Source: Dermacentor variabilis (lineage: Eukaryota; Arthropoda; Arachnida; Ixodida; Ixodidae). Taken from it: 64,000 nt of DNA. Shown in pieces: positions 35,341 to 48,063 of this stretch. How positions within the stretch are numbered: position 1 is the stretch's first letter; each line of letters begins with the position of its first letter. Where the stretch lies: contig NC_134573.1 in the NCBI RefSeq assembly GCF_050947875.1, positions 47,006,115 to 47,070,114 of the forward strand. The letters run 5' to 3'. Under the pieces are notes generated by a model. The model was not told where the DNA came from and did not search any database. It saw only the letters and a list, made by a program, of their open reading frames with translations. The translations under genes and the position numbers were made by a program.

Positions 35341-35947
35341 TAGCAGACGCAGGGTGACTAAAGCGTCTTTTCAGTCCGTCGACGCAGAAAAGTAATTAAG
35401 CACTTATACCGCACTTTACTGATTGTTAGTCGAAGCTATAGAGCGAGGCTGTATGTGGCTAGGGCACTTCCGCCGTTCGTGAACAACCCGCCGACTATGC
35501 CGTTGGCGCACCTCGGTCCAGCCGCGCGAACGAGTTCGTGTCACTGCTCACGCGTTCGTCGTCGTCGTCGTCTTCTTCCACAGTGGCTCCATCGCCGCTC
35601 AACATTCCAGCGTAGAATTTCATTTCTGTACTGTCGTCGTAATCGGGAGGCCGCGTTAATTTTTTTGTATTTACCGTGCTGTGAGTTGTTGCTTAAGAGA
35701 GTATTAGCCATTCATTTTCCTATGTGACGGAGCCATTCAATAACAGAGTTGATGGGATAATGTGTGTGCATGCCTAGGCTTTAGATAACCACCGATCAGG
35801 ATAATAAATATGTCCGTACCTTTGTTCAAAATTCTGCCAACTTTCCGCCATGTGCTAAACAGCTTGGCTGGCCAACCACCTGCACAGAGTGGAATGGCTC
35901 ATGATTTTTTATATTTTCATCCGTGCTTGTTACACAGCGGTGCCACT
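35341..35947. other. LINE tail or unannotated sequence with a short CGT repeat
   Basis: An imperfect CGT run occurs near 35553-35575. Weak coding-like sequence may continue the LINE above. No gene is supported. Confidence 0.35.
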
Positions 35948-36620
35948 TACACAGAGTGTTTCAGCATACAATTTCGAAAATATTTAAATCTTGCCTGTGG
36001 CAAGATGTAGACCATGAGCTTGTCTGCTCGAAGAGGCGGACATTAATTGCAAAAAAAATGAAATGCATAATCGTGTAATTAACAGAAATTCATTGTTTAA
36101 GGTTTTAACTAATGTCCTTCTGGCACATATCGCCATTTACAAATTCCAGCGGGTGAGACTGCAAGGCTAATCCACTTGCAAGGAATTATGTGGATGACAT
36201 CATTTACGAGACTTGTGCCACCAAACTTGCGGTAAAAATGCACTCTCGTTCCACTGACTTTCTTAAGAGAACGTCGTTTTATGCACAGAAGCACAAAAGT
36301 AACTAGAACGCAAATGTATTCCTCTCCAAAGTTCGGGAATAAATATCTCGAAACTGGCGTCATCCTGAGATTTCATTCCTAGTGGATCCATCTGAGGAAC
36401 TCCCCGGCTAGAATTCGTAAATTGCTACATTTGCCACCACGATATTAGTTAGAAACCTAATTAGTGAATCTCTGCCAATTAGTCGATTATGCATTTCAAT
36501 ATCATGCGCAAGTAATGTTTGCCTTTTCGAGCAGACCAGCTGATAGACTCGAATTGTGCTATCTGCCAGACGGAATTTTTTTTTTTAATTTTGGAAATTA
36601 TTCTCTCGAACACCTGGTAT
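35948..36620. mobile_element. Foldback (long inverted repeat) non-autonomous element, copy A
   Basis: The left part (ACACAGAGTGTTTCAGC, then CTCGAAGAGGCGGACATTA) returns in inverted form at the right (TAATGTTTGCCTTTTCGAG, then CGAACACCTGGTATA). An inner pair (ACAAATTCCAGCGGGTGAG near 36135 and CGGCTAGAATTCGTAAATT near 36405) is also inverted. The whole unit folds back on itself. No coding sequence. Confidence 0.7.
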
Positions 36621-37329
36621 ACAGGTCATTCCAAGCCAACTGTCCCGACCGTGACGCTATAGTAATAATAAGTTATCTAAAAAAATACGAATATATTACA
36701 CGTGTATAAGCATTACGTGCAGAGTACTTTCCGAAAATATATTTAGCGAAAAGAAATGTTGCGCCCTTGAGCGCCATTTAAACTTTAGGAAACAGTGTAA
36801 AACCAGGTGCGAAGCGAAAATATGCCAGAAATTACGTTGGTAACGCACTAAGGAGGTTCATGGAAAAGTATACGTAAAAGCAGATATAATTGAGAAAAAA
36901 GAACTTTCGTTACGGAAAGGTTAATCGAAGTAATTTCCGTTTTCACCTTGGAAAAAAGTGCATTTGACTCCCACAACTGCAGTACTTTTGCTCTCTCTCC
37001 GACTTCACCTCAGCATGTTGACGGGCATACAAACTAACTGAATTCTCTGCGTAAAAATGGGTGGTGTATCCGCAGCATATGGTTTTCGATTTTTTGGTTC
37101 CTAGTGTGTTTTTGTATGGACGGACAGGGGTAATTTTATTGCCATCTTTTTTTTAACCCCAAGATAACTTATGTATTTTTTGTGCAATATAAGGGATGAT
37201 AATTGTTAACTTTTACATAATTTTTAAAAGACGCCTATGGCAGACAGAGTAATTCTTGTCGTTGATCTTGATTACTTAAGGAGGTGGGTATTACGACAAA
37301 TCGAAACACATGTTTAACTAGTCAACAAA
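36621..37329. other. Gene-free AT-rich stretch
   Basis: No recognised feature. Confidence 0.35.
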
Positions 37330-37770
37330 CATTCACTAATGAACTTTATATTTAGTTTACTGCACATATTGCAATTTAGAAATCGTAGCCGTTGAGCCAG
37401 CAAGACGAGTATATTCACTTCATATGAAGTGCCAGGACGACACCAGTTTCGAGATCTGTTTACCAAATTTTGGGACGGAAATATTTGGCATTCCAGTTAC
37501 ATTTGGTGCTTCAATGCAAAAAAGCGTGTTTTGTTGAAAAAGTAAGCAGACCAACAGCGTACTCTTGTGGCGAGTTCGATGGTACATGTCTGGGAACTAA
37601 TGTAATCAGGGAAATTAATTCAAAGCAGATAAGCCTTAAGCGCTCACCAACTACAATTCGTAAATTTCAATATTTGCTAGAAAGTAAATAATTGTGAAGG
37701 CAATTAGAAAAATTTATGCACTAGTTGAATACGTATTTTGATTTCTAGTGGAGATCCGCCTCTCTGACCA
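37330..37770. mobile_element. Foldback element, partial copy B
   Basis: The inner part of the family is recognisable: GCACATATTGCAATTTAGAA, GACACCAGTTTCGAGAT, GGCATTCCAGTTACATTTGG, and an inverted ACAATTCGTAAATTTCAAT near 37655. The outer arms are mostly lost. Confidence 0.6.
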
Positions 37771-39019
37771 GTCCCGCTAAAGGGCTAAAATTATGTTACC
37801 TACAACAACCTATTCTTAAAAATTCTATATAAATTAAAAGTGATCACTCGGTAAACAAACGCGAATAGAAACGCCTTAAAGATATGGCAATATCACTGAC
37901 TCAAGCTCAAAAATGCCCCCAATGATAAACAGCTGTACTTATTGGCTCCTTCAGGCATGGCACCTCAATGTGTCTCTGCTGCGTGTCCCATCAAAAACTG
38001 TTTGGACAACTGTCAATCTGGCCGAAGTATAGCTGGAATAATAGTAGACATATCACGCGTTAGTGAAATATGCTGAATAAAGCTGCCTATCAGAAATGTT
38101 CACCAAATGTAGTCGTCTTCTCTTCATTGGTTTCACGGTGACTGAACGGGTGTTGTGCGAATGGTGCTCTCATGTCACGCTCATGAAACCGATTTGTTGC
38201 CCGCTCTACCAATTCATACGTAGGCGACAGCATACGCATACTTCAAGCAGCACGGAACTGCGAGATGTCGGCCTACCTTAAGCTGGTGTACCTTCGACAT
38301 TTAAGTTCTTGCGAACTTTGGTTATCACGGCTTATAATCCTCTCCGCTACACTCCGCCATCTGCACTGCTATGGTTTGTATTTCCTGCCAATGTGCTATG
38401 ACATGAGCACGAAACGCGAACCAAAATATTGCGATGGTGAGGCTCAAATTAATTTTTTTTCCTCTCTGAAAACCAAATAAATTCGATTAGAATTTCCGTG
38501 CTGAAAGTGGTTATGCTTATCAGTTATATCCGCTTTTCTCTGTATTTTTCCATTAACCACTTTAGAGTTTTACCGACGTCGTATCATAGGAAAAAATATA
38601 TATTTTGGCGAAGTCAGGCTATTATTTGCGATCCTGTGCGTCGCATAACGGAGAAAGCAAGATTTGTACGTTTTGGGGACAGTTCTATTACAGAATTCTA
38701 CGTTTGGTTTCTTAGCCTCTTTTGTGGAAAAATTTACCAAATATGTGTGCGTTAAAATTTCTAAATTTTTTACAAATGCTCACGTAGCCTCCTTGATTTA
38801 CTCAAGCAGCCTATACATCCCTTTCATTTGACCATTTTCTTTCTCAACATCCTTCATCTTCTTTTGTGCTTCCTCAAAACATCTCTATGTACACCCATAA
38901 GCAAAAGTATACGGACCACACAGTCGCCACACAGAATTTCTTCGTAATTAACACGCATAAACGGAAACTGATAAGTGCAGATAGAAACTTTTTAATGCCA
39001 AGTTGAACTGCAGTCTTTA
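37771..39019. other. Gene-free AT-rich stretch
   Basis: Short ORFs only, none recognisable. Confidence 0.35.
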
Positions 39020-40180
39020 ATTTCAAATTGCGTTCACAGACAAAGGAGAAATGGGTTTTATCGCGCAATCCTTGGTCCGCATGCTTTTGCTCACGGGTGT
39101 ACCTTGTACCGCTACCTATGCCTGTAACGGATCCGCTCTTTTCAATCTCTTCCCTCCTTTTCTTTCCACCAATAAACAGAACGTCTCTTGCTTATCTCGA
39201 CTGCCGACCTGTTGATGCTACCGTCCACTTTGCATCCAAGTGCTTCTGGATGGTGTAAGTTTCCCTACCGGTCTCACTAGGCCCTTAGCACGCCATTAGG
39301 ATGTGCTGAATGGCCAGAATTTTGCTGCAGCATACGCATGCATCATCTGATTGCGTATATTTGCTCCGGTTTGTTTTTCGCCTTAGGCAACAATAATGTG
39401 CCTCATATCGCAGGGCACTTCCCTTCGTGTTATGGTTTCTTTCTGCTTATTCCTTTCAATCTCCATGGTCCACCATTTGCACCCAATTCCCTATCTCTTT
39501 CTCTCAGTTCATTTTGATGACTTGTGGTTTTCTATTTACACTTTCAATTGCCCTCTACATGGTTGCCAACTTTCTTGACCTCTTCCTCCATTTTGTGTCC
39601 ACGCTTTTCAGGTAGAAGTACTTGTGCACTTTAGCCGCCCATTTATTTCGATCAATTTCCTGAAGCTTTCTTCAAAAGTAATTTTGCTCTGTGTTCACCA
39701 ATTTGAGACAAGGCCCAACCCTTGTCACCATGCACTGCCTCCTTTACGGTCTTTCCCCGGACTCCCAAAGCCAACCAGTTTACCAATCGATCGTTGCTTA
39801 ACTTGGAACCCGGACAAAATATCTGATTTTTAAGCAGAGAATTACATTCCATGCACAGCCCCATATTCATTGTGGCCCCAAAGTGCTTTGTTATTGACTA
39901 TTGCTCCATTTCGCTCCTACTTTGTTTTCAGATTATCTTGGTGGGTGTTTGAGTAAGTCTTTCCTAACATTATGAATACGCCGATGTATATATATTGATT
40001 GACTTTGTTTTACCTTCCTGCTAAATTCGCACACCTTAATTGCTCATTTCTTGATTGAAGAATACAATTCCCGATTTCTCTGTGCTGATCTTAAGGCATA
40101 GATTTGTCACTGCGTTGAGACAAACATTCGCAAGTCTGGAAATTTCATGCATTGTCCGCAAATAGCACTATGTCGTCCTT
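39020..40180 (-). mobile_element. LINE remnant, RT catalytic block to C-terminus
   Basis: The minus strand starts at the RT catalytic motif KDDIVLFADNA (about 40177-40145), followed by NVCLNAVTNLCLKISTEKSG. Further down are LVNWLALGVRGKTVKEAV (about 39790-39740), EIDRNKWAAKVHKYFYLKS (about 39660-39605) and a Cys/His cluster, CVCCSKILAIQHILMAC (about 39340-39290), like the zinc knuckle near the end of several LINE ORFs. Stops are frequent. The clade is not determined. Confidence 0.65.
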
Positions 40181-40379
40181 ATGTACAAGTCCGGGGGCCT
40201 TATATTGTGCAATATGCCTATAACGCATATAGGATAAATGAAACCCTCATTCCATACCGCTGGACATGCAACGCCCTCAAGAGCCGCCACCACAAAGTTC
40301 GCGCGTTGCGCATGTCAGTCAGACACGATTGTCTGTATGCGAGGCATCCGTTCGATTCCTCCCAGCACCGGAGAAATGT

Positions 40380-40575
40380 AAAATGTTTATTTTGTGGGAT
40401 TCAGGAGCACCACATACCAATCAATTTTAGTCGTCATCAAGGAGATTCGTTTAAAAGTGGTACATACACAGAAGCACGTGCCCCGTGACCCAGGTTGGTC
40501 GAACGGTTGGTTACGAACGCGGTTCCTTCAGCGCGGCATCCCGATGCTCTGGACACTAGGCCATCGACTACTCAG
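40380..40575 (-). mobile_element. tRNA-derived SINE fragment
   Basis: On the minus strand ATGGCCTAGTGTCCAGAGCA is an A-box-like start near 40564, and GAACCGCGTTCGTAACC is a degenerate B box. A non-tRNA body follows to about 40380. Confidence 0.5.
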
Positions 40576-40762
40576 TGATCGATGTTGTCTAGATCGTTTT
40601 GAAATGGGCCCTTTAAAACAATCCGAATAGACTTTTTCTCGAACACATGAATGCGTAGGGCTGGAAGCGAAATGAGTGGACGCCGTGCATGAAATTGTGA
40701 CGAGGCGTGAATCATTGGCGGTGCCCAAGCATGCCTTGTAACAGCCTGCGACATTTATTAAG

Positions 40763-41229
40763 GCGATAGCATTAGATGGCTCAGGGGTCGAACACTTGGC
40801 AGTTCGGCGCTATGGCGCCCAAATTCAATGGCACCAAATTGAGGGTCGAACCGTCGACCATTGGCGGGAGTCAAACCAACGACCTTTATAGTTAATTAAG
40901 GGATAGCCAATTAGGACATAGTTGATTTAGATCGAGCTGATTAAGGCGCTCGAACCCATGGCCGTTAGCATATGTTAACACGAAGTTAACACACAGTTGA
41001 TTAACGTAAAGTTAATTAAGACATTCGAACTCACGAACTTTGGTGGGAGTGGTGCCCACGACCGTTCGTGAAAATAAAGGGAGGGTAATTACACACTCCT
41101 AATTAACTTGGACTTAATTAAGGCACCCGAAACCGCGACATTTGGTGGGAGTCGAACCCACCTCCTTTCGTGGAAGTCGAGCACAGGACACTTGTTGTTC
41201 CACCCTCATGAGCCATATAACGCTTTCGC
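40763..41229. repeat. TIR-bounded array of tRNA T-arm-like boxes
   Basis: GCGATAGCATTAGATGGCTCA (40763-40783) is repeated inverted at 41209-41229 (17 of 21 bases). Inside, GGTGGGAGTCGAACCCAC-like boxes recur near 40840-40880, 40950, 41030-41065 and 41140-41165. On the minus strand these read as tRNA T-arms (GGGTTCGACTCCCACC). TTAATTAAG spacers lie at 40891, 41011 and 41113. No complete tRNA can be folded by eye. Confidence 0.6.
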
Positions 41230-44200
41230 AAAAAAAGAAAAGAAGTAACGAGACAACAAATTAAAGAAAAAAACAACGCATTCGAATGAGAATGTCAAGT
41301 AATTTAATAAAAATCTCGTGAGTGCGCAGGCTTTCGCCTTCATCCTCCTTTGCGTAGGCTAAAGTGATTAATTTTCTTTTTCTTATATGCCCGCCTGAGA
41401 CAACTAACTTCTTTCTTCTCTACCAAGAGACGCCTATCGAACAATATTTTATCATGTGCCGCCGCTTTCTAAGAAAAAGAAAGCTATTAGAATACTCATT
41501 TAACAAACTTGGCCTATCGCTAACCTCGCCAAGCATTCTTTCTTTTGGGGCGACTTCACTAGAATGCAGCCACCGGGATGCTTCTCTTGCAGTTTACAAT
41601 TTTATTAGAGAAACAGAAAGAGTACCTTGCTGAATTTGCTAATTATCCATAGTTTCTATTACTTCACTTTTTTACGTTAACTTATTTATCAATATTCTTA
41701 AAAATATTTTCCTTACACTTGGAAATTGCAATTCTGTCGTCCCACGCTCCACTGTTCAAATCTAGTTTCTCTCTACTTCTAACCATACGGAAAACCGCGT
41801 GCTTCTTGGCCAATCCCCCATATTGGTTACGCGCCACTGTTGGGGACACAAGACAAGAGAAGACAAGACGCCAACGCGAGCTTAGCAGCAGACAATTACA
41901 TGGACGAGCAATGCGGGAATACACTTGGGTCTAATCAGTGTCAATGCTTACTAAAAGGCGGGGTGATAGCGGATCACCTCATTTAATTTCGTAATCGGTG
42001 AAAGACGTACTTACGACGTGCGCGTGAAGCGGAGAGAAGGAAATATGATGCCTATACTCTACAAAGGAGTGCGGTCGACCTCAAGTGGACTCGCCTAGCC
42101 CTACTCTGAATACTTTAAGAGAGGGAAAAGAGAGAAAAGGAGGGCTAAGAAGTTCCTACCTATGAGACCAGACATCGTGGAGCGAGTGAGTGATTGACTG
42201 ACCCGTAGAGCTAGCTTTAATTTTGATCCATCCGCAGGTCGTCGTGCATAACGTCACGTGATGTATCTTTTTTAACAAGCTGTCACGGTATTTAGGATCT
42301 GCTGCACATCCAAAGAACTTCGCGAGAAACTTTCCATGTTTCGCATCTGATGCGGATCCAAAGGTGTATCATTTTTCTTTAGTCATTTCTTGTTCCCTCG
42401 GGAAATGGCGCAGCGCACCGTGCGGGATCGGTCGTGAATCGGGCGGTGAAGTAACTGTTGGCAATTTCTTTTATTATTATTAAATTTATTATTTATTATT
42501 ATTAAACTTATTAAAAATTTCTTGCAGAGGGGATTTCAGCCACATAGTCTTTCTGCGTCTTTCACCTCTTCTTCGGAATATTTCAGTTTAATAAATTATC
42601 GCTGGTTGTCCCACCGTCATGCAAACTGATCCTTCCAACGTGGCAAGTTCTGGCACAGGACCGCAGGAAAACAATATTTCTTTTTGCATTCGATCAGATG
42701 AACGTGCATTCCGCTGGTTTAGTATCATTAGCGAGTAGGAAAAAAAGCAGTACTGCTTCTGCGCTGTGACGCGCGTGCAAAAAAGAAGAAGCGTCATTTT
42801 CGAATTCATGCGACTGGGATTTTTCGACCACCGGCAGCGTCAGCTGGCTCAGCTGCTTCTCGACAACGCACAGGTGAGTGCGCCACCAAATTTCTTCGAG
42901 CGTTAATTAAGTGGAGTATAGATTCAAGCCCATCACGGTGTGAGTTTAGCGTGGACCGACGCCAGAGCGCCGACTTTGCGCCACGCAATCTCTTTGTCCC
43001 TCTACGGAAACGAGTGTCCTTGTCCATCGGCTTTCTGCCCCAACAACACGGTATGCATTTCGGCTGCAATTAAAACACCGTCGTCCAGCATCATTAAGCA
43101 TACGGGGCAACCAAAGGCAACACTATGCCGAAAATGCATCAAATCTACTGATTTATTAGATAACACTGCCTATAAGCGTCTATCAGGCGCACCCTCGCCT
43201 CAGTGATTGCCATCTGGTGGTTGTAGTTTTGATGGGGAAATCGCAAACGGGCGGGATTTTTTGCACTAGGGAAGCATTGCCAAGCATGAATCCATGCGAA
43301 CGTATAGTTTGTCAACAGGCATTCGACCAAAGAGATCGAGGCTCACAACACGTGCGAAGGCCATCATACATAGTTTGGCGCTTCATTCACGGATGTTACC
43401 TTAAACCAGACAAGTTCTTAAAAGCAACAACCGGTACCTAAAGTTAACGGAGATATTACCGCAAGCGAGTAACCAACCATAAGCAGGTCTTCTTAAAAAA
43501 AAAAGCTTTTAATTCAGACGCAATTATTGCAATATCTTTGTTGCAGTTCTTGCACTGCCCCAAGTTATAAATCTTGTTTCACTCGCGCTTTTCCTGTATT
43601 GTTATACCATTTGCCTGTTTAGCAACAATAATTGGAACCGAAGTTCTCAGTTTCCTACTACAACCACGTGAAGCCAACAAGCGATGAAGCGCAGACAATG
43701 ACATGGCAAACCAACTGTGGTTTTAATTGAAATACATAAACATTCGGGAAATGCACTAAGAAAGCAAACGAAAAAAAAACCAACTTGCCAGCGATGCGAC
43801 TAGAAACTATATGTTCCCCTTAAACGTGCGATGCTCTAGCAATCCAGCTATAGCAACAGCTCTCTGGTACAGTTGGTTTGTACTGTTCATCTGTGCGCAA
43901 TCTAGGATTGCTATGTGCTCCGCGAGAAGCCTCCTAAACTGCCGTTGGTCGTGTCGCGTTAGACGCAAAACGTTTTAGGCTTATATAAGAAAGGAGTACA
44001 TTTTCTATGTAAGGCGGTGCGCACGGAACATTTATTTTGTCACTCTCTGTATTTCGCCACCTTTCGTGTAGTTTTACCCTTTTATGCACCGCGCCGAGTG
44101 GCCGACTCCGGCAGTCACGTCAGCGTAGCTGTGTCCGAACAATCGCGTACGGCCGAATAAATTATAAGTGCGGCAAGGGTAGTACACCACCAGTAAATTG

Positions 44201-45211
44201 CAAACACCGGTTTCTACCTTGGTCTCGTCATGTCACGTGAATTCTGCTTTTATAGGGCTTAGACCTTATTGAGACAAATGACAGACGAATGGTATCTGAA
44301 CGAGAAATGAGGCCTTGCGCACAACCACTAAATTACGAGTCGTGTCACGTAATATCGGGGCCATTAACTGTCAGTTCATCTCTGCAGCACGACAAAGGAC
44401 TATATTTTGTCTCCTCAATTACGGCTCTACGAATATAGCATAACGTTCTTTATGTATCCCTATTTCAAAGGGCGTTGACATTAAAGGCAGTTTACTGATC
44501 GGAAAAGCTGTCCTCGTATTGGCGGTTATACGGCCACGTGCTTCCCCCCTTGCAAAGGTTTCCATAGACAACACACACGTGTAGCATCGAAGCTACTGAT
44601 ATCAGCGGAAACATTTTGCAAGAGTGTGATAGCGTGTATTCATATCTACGCTTCTAGTCAGCCTACCTGCGTCGTTTGAATCTTAGGATGGTGAACTCTG
44701 TGGCTGAACGTGACCAAAATTGGTTATACCCATGGCGCAAAAGCGCGGATAAAACACCATGTGGCGTTCGGGCTGACGTAATTTTTCTCGCAGCTTTACT
44801 GGAAAGAACATGCCTGGTGGTTAGTTTCTCCTTATTTTACGCAAACATATTTATATCCGCACAAAAAGTGAACGTCTTGGTATATCCAGCATCACAGTAC
44901 ATTGGATGGATTGATGCCATGGGGCAGCCCCCTTGGCATTTTTACATCCATCCATCCAGCCTTTTATCCATCGATCCATGCATCTATTCAATCTACCGAA
45001 GGAGCGGCTAATGCGAGTCCTCCTCAATGTTTATAACAATGTTGCAGTAGCAACACTTCTATTCTTCTAAGCGTCTGATATGCTACCTGATTACTCAATG
45101 AAGCAACCGCATTCCACTGTAGAAGGGAGTGAAATCCCCTGTGTTTTGCGATCGTGGTACACTTAGTGGAGCACCACAAGCTAATTTAGAGAAATGAAGC
45201 TCACTCAGAGA
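41230..45211. other. Large gene-free interval
   Basis: Only short ORFs without domains. Notable local sequences are an ATT-rich run near 42470-42515, a TATA-like TTATATAAG near 43982 without a convincing gene after it, and an imperfect CATC repeat (44945-44985). No TE ends were recognised. Confidence 0.4.
44945..44990. repeat. Imperfect CATC microsatellite
   Basis: Several CATC and ATCC units in about 45 bp, for example CATCCATCCATCC. Confidence 0.7.
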
Positions 45212-46512
45212 TATACCGGGTGTTTTATCGAACACCTTCAAAAAATTTGAAAAGTTGCCTGCGGCCAATAGCGCAATTGTAGCCCATGAGCTGGTCTACC
45301 CGAAAAGGCGGACACTAACAAAAGAAGTGGGTCTAATCCACGTTGAAAAGGTGGTTGACCAGCGAATGTGTGACGCATCACCGGATCCGAAAGACCAATG
45401 TGGCGTAGCGTCTGACGGCTGAGCAGTGCACAACATGAAATAATCGGTAGAAAGCGAATTAAATGCTCTGTACCAAAACTTTATTCCGGCGTCCCAACTG
45501 CGCGTGGCTTGTTTGGGGCAGCAACCACTGCGTCTCCCCTAGCCTGAGCTCGGCGCCGTTGTGTATGCTCACGCAGCTGTTCCCGTCGCAGCTCGTCGTG
45601 TTCACGATGCTCGGGAGTCCTAATTATGCGTGGCCTTCCTATGGCGCTATCACAACACACATGAAATCACTTACTGAGCCGGTTCCTTTTTACGCATTAA
45701 TGTGTAGTGACGTCCCTCCTTGCTTCGTATGCCACAGTTGCCGCTTCCCGGCAACTGCAGCTTCTGTAACCGTAGCCATTGCCGCTAAACGCATACGGTG
45801 AGCGCTTCGGGATTCGCATTGTTCGAACGTGCCTTATCATCTGTCATGTGGCTTTGACAGGTGCTTTCTTGTTTTCCGTGTAGAAACAAATAATGGGGCA
45901 TCTCTTGCACGCGTAATTTTAATCCATATAGGCACTTTGCACTTCAATTCGTGGAATGGTTTTCTGTCCATTGCTCTCTCGACGGAGACGAAGAAATTCC
46001 GATGTCCGAATCAAATACAGCATCACCGTAAGAATTAAAAAGCATATTGGACAAGTTAACAATAATCACTAATTAAGTACCAAAAATTACCTCATAGCAC
46101 ATATTGCAATTTACAAATTCCAGCCGGGAAGTTCGCGAGGCGGATCCCCTTGGGACGAATTCCAGGATCGCACCAGTTAAGAGAATCAATTCCCCAACCT
46201 TGTGCATAAATTCATTGGCATTCCAATCACTGTTGCCCATCAATGCATAAAACGAAGTTTTGTTACGCACCATTATATTTAGATGGATATGCCTTGCAAT
46301 GTTACCCGCTAGAATTTATAAACTGCGATGTGCCGTAAAGTAATTACTTCATACCTAATTAGTGAATTTTTGGTAATTAGTCGATTATGCTTTTCACATT
46401 CTTCTGAATGTCCCCATCTTCCGGAAGACCTGCTCATGGACGGTAAATGTGCTATCTGCCACACGCAATTAAAAAACAAAGTTTGAAGTGTTCGCTGAAA
46501 CACTCTGTATAC
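45212..46512. mobile_element. Foldback element, copy C/D, split by about 0.7 kb of other DNA
   Basis: The left arm starts TATACCGGGTGTTTTATCG at 45212 and reaches GGCGGACACTAAC near 45320. The middle and right arm resume near 46030 (GCACATATTGCAATTTACAA at 46097) and end CTGAAACACTCTGTATA. The left arm matches the inverted right arm, and both match copy A. The 45.33-46.02 kb segment between them is absent from copy A. It has no recognised domain. Confidence 0.65.
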
Positions 46513-46771
46513 AAAAATGCCTCTGAAGTGATTACATGTTATGACAGGAAAACGCAGCAAATATTTGTTAGATGCGTTGCATTTACATGTCACGTCAATT
46601 TATACGACTAATGGTCCTTCAGGTTACATTTAGTCCACCAACTATTCTGTAACCACTGCCAATATGTGTCGTATATTCAGCGATTTTAGACACTAAGTTT
46701 ACTGTGTTAATCTTGGAACAAAAAGAAAAAGACTACCGCATCTTTGAAGACATGCTGCACACGAAAGCCGT

Positions 46772-46927
46772 ATGGCTAGCGGAGTTTCAATCGCAATTCA
46801 ACTCGCAGTGCTTTGCCTAACGTCACTATCGTCTTTAAATGGACATTCGCAGAGGTATGCGAGCAATGTACACGTCACTGTCGGGCTGACGCTGAGCGAA
46901 AGTCGGGATTTATGCGTAGCTGTTTAA
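46772..46927 (+). CDS. Small secretory-type peptide or signal-peptide exon
   Basis: The ORF has 51 residues. It starts MASGVSIAIQLAVLCLTSLS, a classic signal peptide with a hydrophobic core at about residues 5-20 and a likely cut near residue 24. Within it CAGAG is followed by GTATGC, a good splice donor at 46855, so the real coding exon may be 46772-46854, with the rest of the gene in a downstream exon. The tail in this frame (VHVTVGLTLSESRDLCVAV) has no known motif. No downstream exon was recognised before 48 kb. Secreted proteins are numerous in ticks, but a function cannot be given, and a chance ORF is possible. Confidence 0.35.
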   Translation: MASGVSIAIQLAVLCLTSLSSLNGHSQRYASNVHVTVGLTLSESRDLCVAV

Positions 46928-47837
46928 TAATACTTGTGCGCTGGACTTCCGACTTCCCAGGGCAACGCAAGGGCTATATTTAGGTTGTGTCGCGCGTGCG
47001 ATAACAGTGGTGAGTCTGCGACCCCGACAAACATCCGGCCACGTGCTTCGCTTAGCAGCCTACTACGCATGAATAAAAGCGTGTATTTAAATTGATTCAA
47101 TTTGTCGGAAGCTTTATCTTATCTTTTTGTTCAAACAAATGCGCAGAATTCCTCAATACTAATAGTCATAATTTTGTATAATTTATAGCACACTTGACTT
47201 ACAAAATTTTGTTATATACACAAGAAAGTATTGAACATCATGGGACTTCTATTTTACGACGCTCTAATTTTTCACCCTTGCACATTTTACCACTACCTTT
47301 AGCGGCCTATGTCAGTGAACAGGACCGGAACAGTCATGGGACAAGCATAATATCGACAATCATTTACTGCAGTCAGGCTAGGCTGCTTTTCGGCCGTCAT
47401 TGTGACGAATAGTCACGGATAACCTCTAGTAGTGTGCTCACTCGCCCCAACGCCCTATTTACCATTTTGTACGGTCTCTACAGCATTCCTTAAATAAAAT
47501 TTGAGGTGCCGACCAATAGCTGTAGGCCAGCATGCAGTCAGCGAGTCTACGTGTGCTGTTCCGACCTAAAGGCGTAGTACACATACGGGCAAAATTCAAT
47601 ACGGCCTTCAAACCACCAACTTTTCTATGAACTCGGTCACTCCTCGTCTATATATATATACATATAGTTTTTTTACAGCGTACGCACGACTAGTTGTCGT
47701 TTTTTCACACCCGTGAGCTACGGCCCTGGTAATGATCTGCGTCACGCTTCATGAGCAAAGAATTAGATGCCGACGAGTGGTGGCCAAGACAACCTGACCC
47801 GATTGCAGAGCCGAAGCCTGGGAGCGTTTATTGGCCG
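46928..47837. other. Gene-free stretch
   Basis: No recognised feature apart from a short TA run near 47650. Confidence 0.35.
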
Positions 47838-48063
47838 TGGTGGACCAGTGGCTGTGGCTCTTCACTGCAGAGCTCAAGTTCACGGATGCAGTCACCACGA
47901 CTGCATTACGATGAGGTTGTATAATGCAAAAGCGCTCATGCACCGTGCGTTGGGTGCGCGTTGAGGAAACCAAAGTGGTCGAAAATGATCCGGAGTCCCT
48001 TAAAACGGCGTGCCTCACAATCAGAGTGACCTTGTCCCGTAACACCCCTAATTTTTTTTTCTA
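47838..48063 (+). mobile_element. Ruka-like tick SINE, diverged copy
   Basis: A degenerate tRNA-like head (GTGGACCAGTGGCTGTGGCT) leads into TGGGTGCGCGTTGAGGAAAC, a recognisable form of the internal GTGCACGTTAAAGAACCCC block. Then come GGCGTGCCTCACAATCAGA and a T-rich end at 48063. The layout matches Ruka-type SINEs of hard ticks. Pol III promoter boxes are decayed. Confidence 0.65.

Noticed and set aside
40763..41229. CRISPR-like regular spacing
   Set aside because: Repeats are diverged tRNA-like boxes with uneven spacing in a eukaryotic genome.
43979..44240. TATA-like box (TTATATAAG) followed by a 67-codon ORF
   Set aside because: The ORF has no recognisable feature and no supporting start or splice context.
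44676..45011. 111-codon ORF with a hydrophobic segment
   Set aside because: No domain, no Kozak context, and it crosses the CATC repeat.
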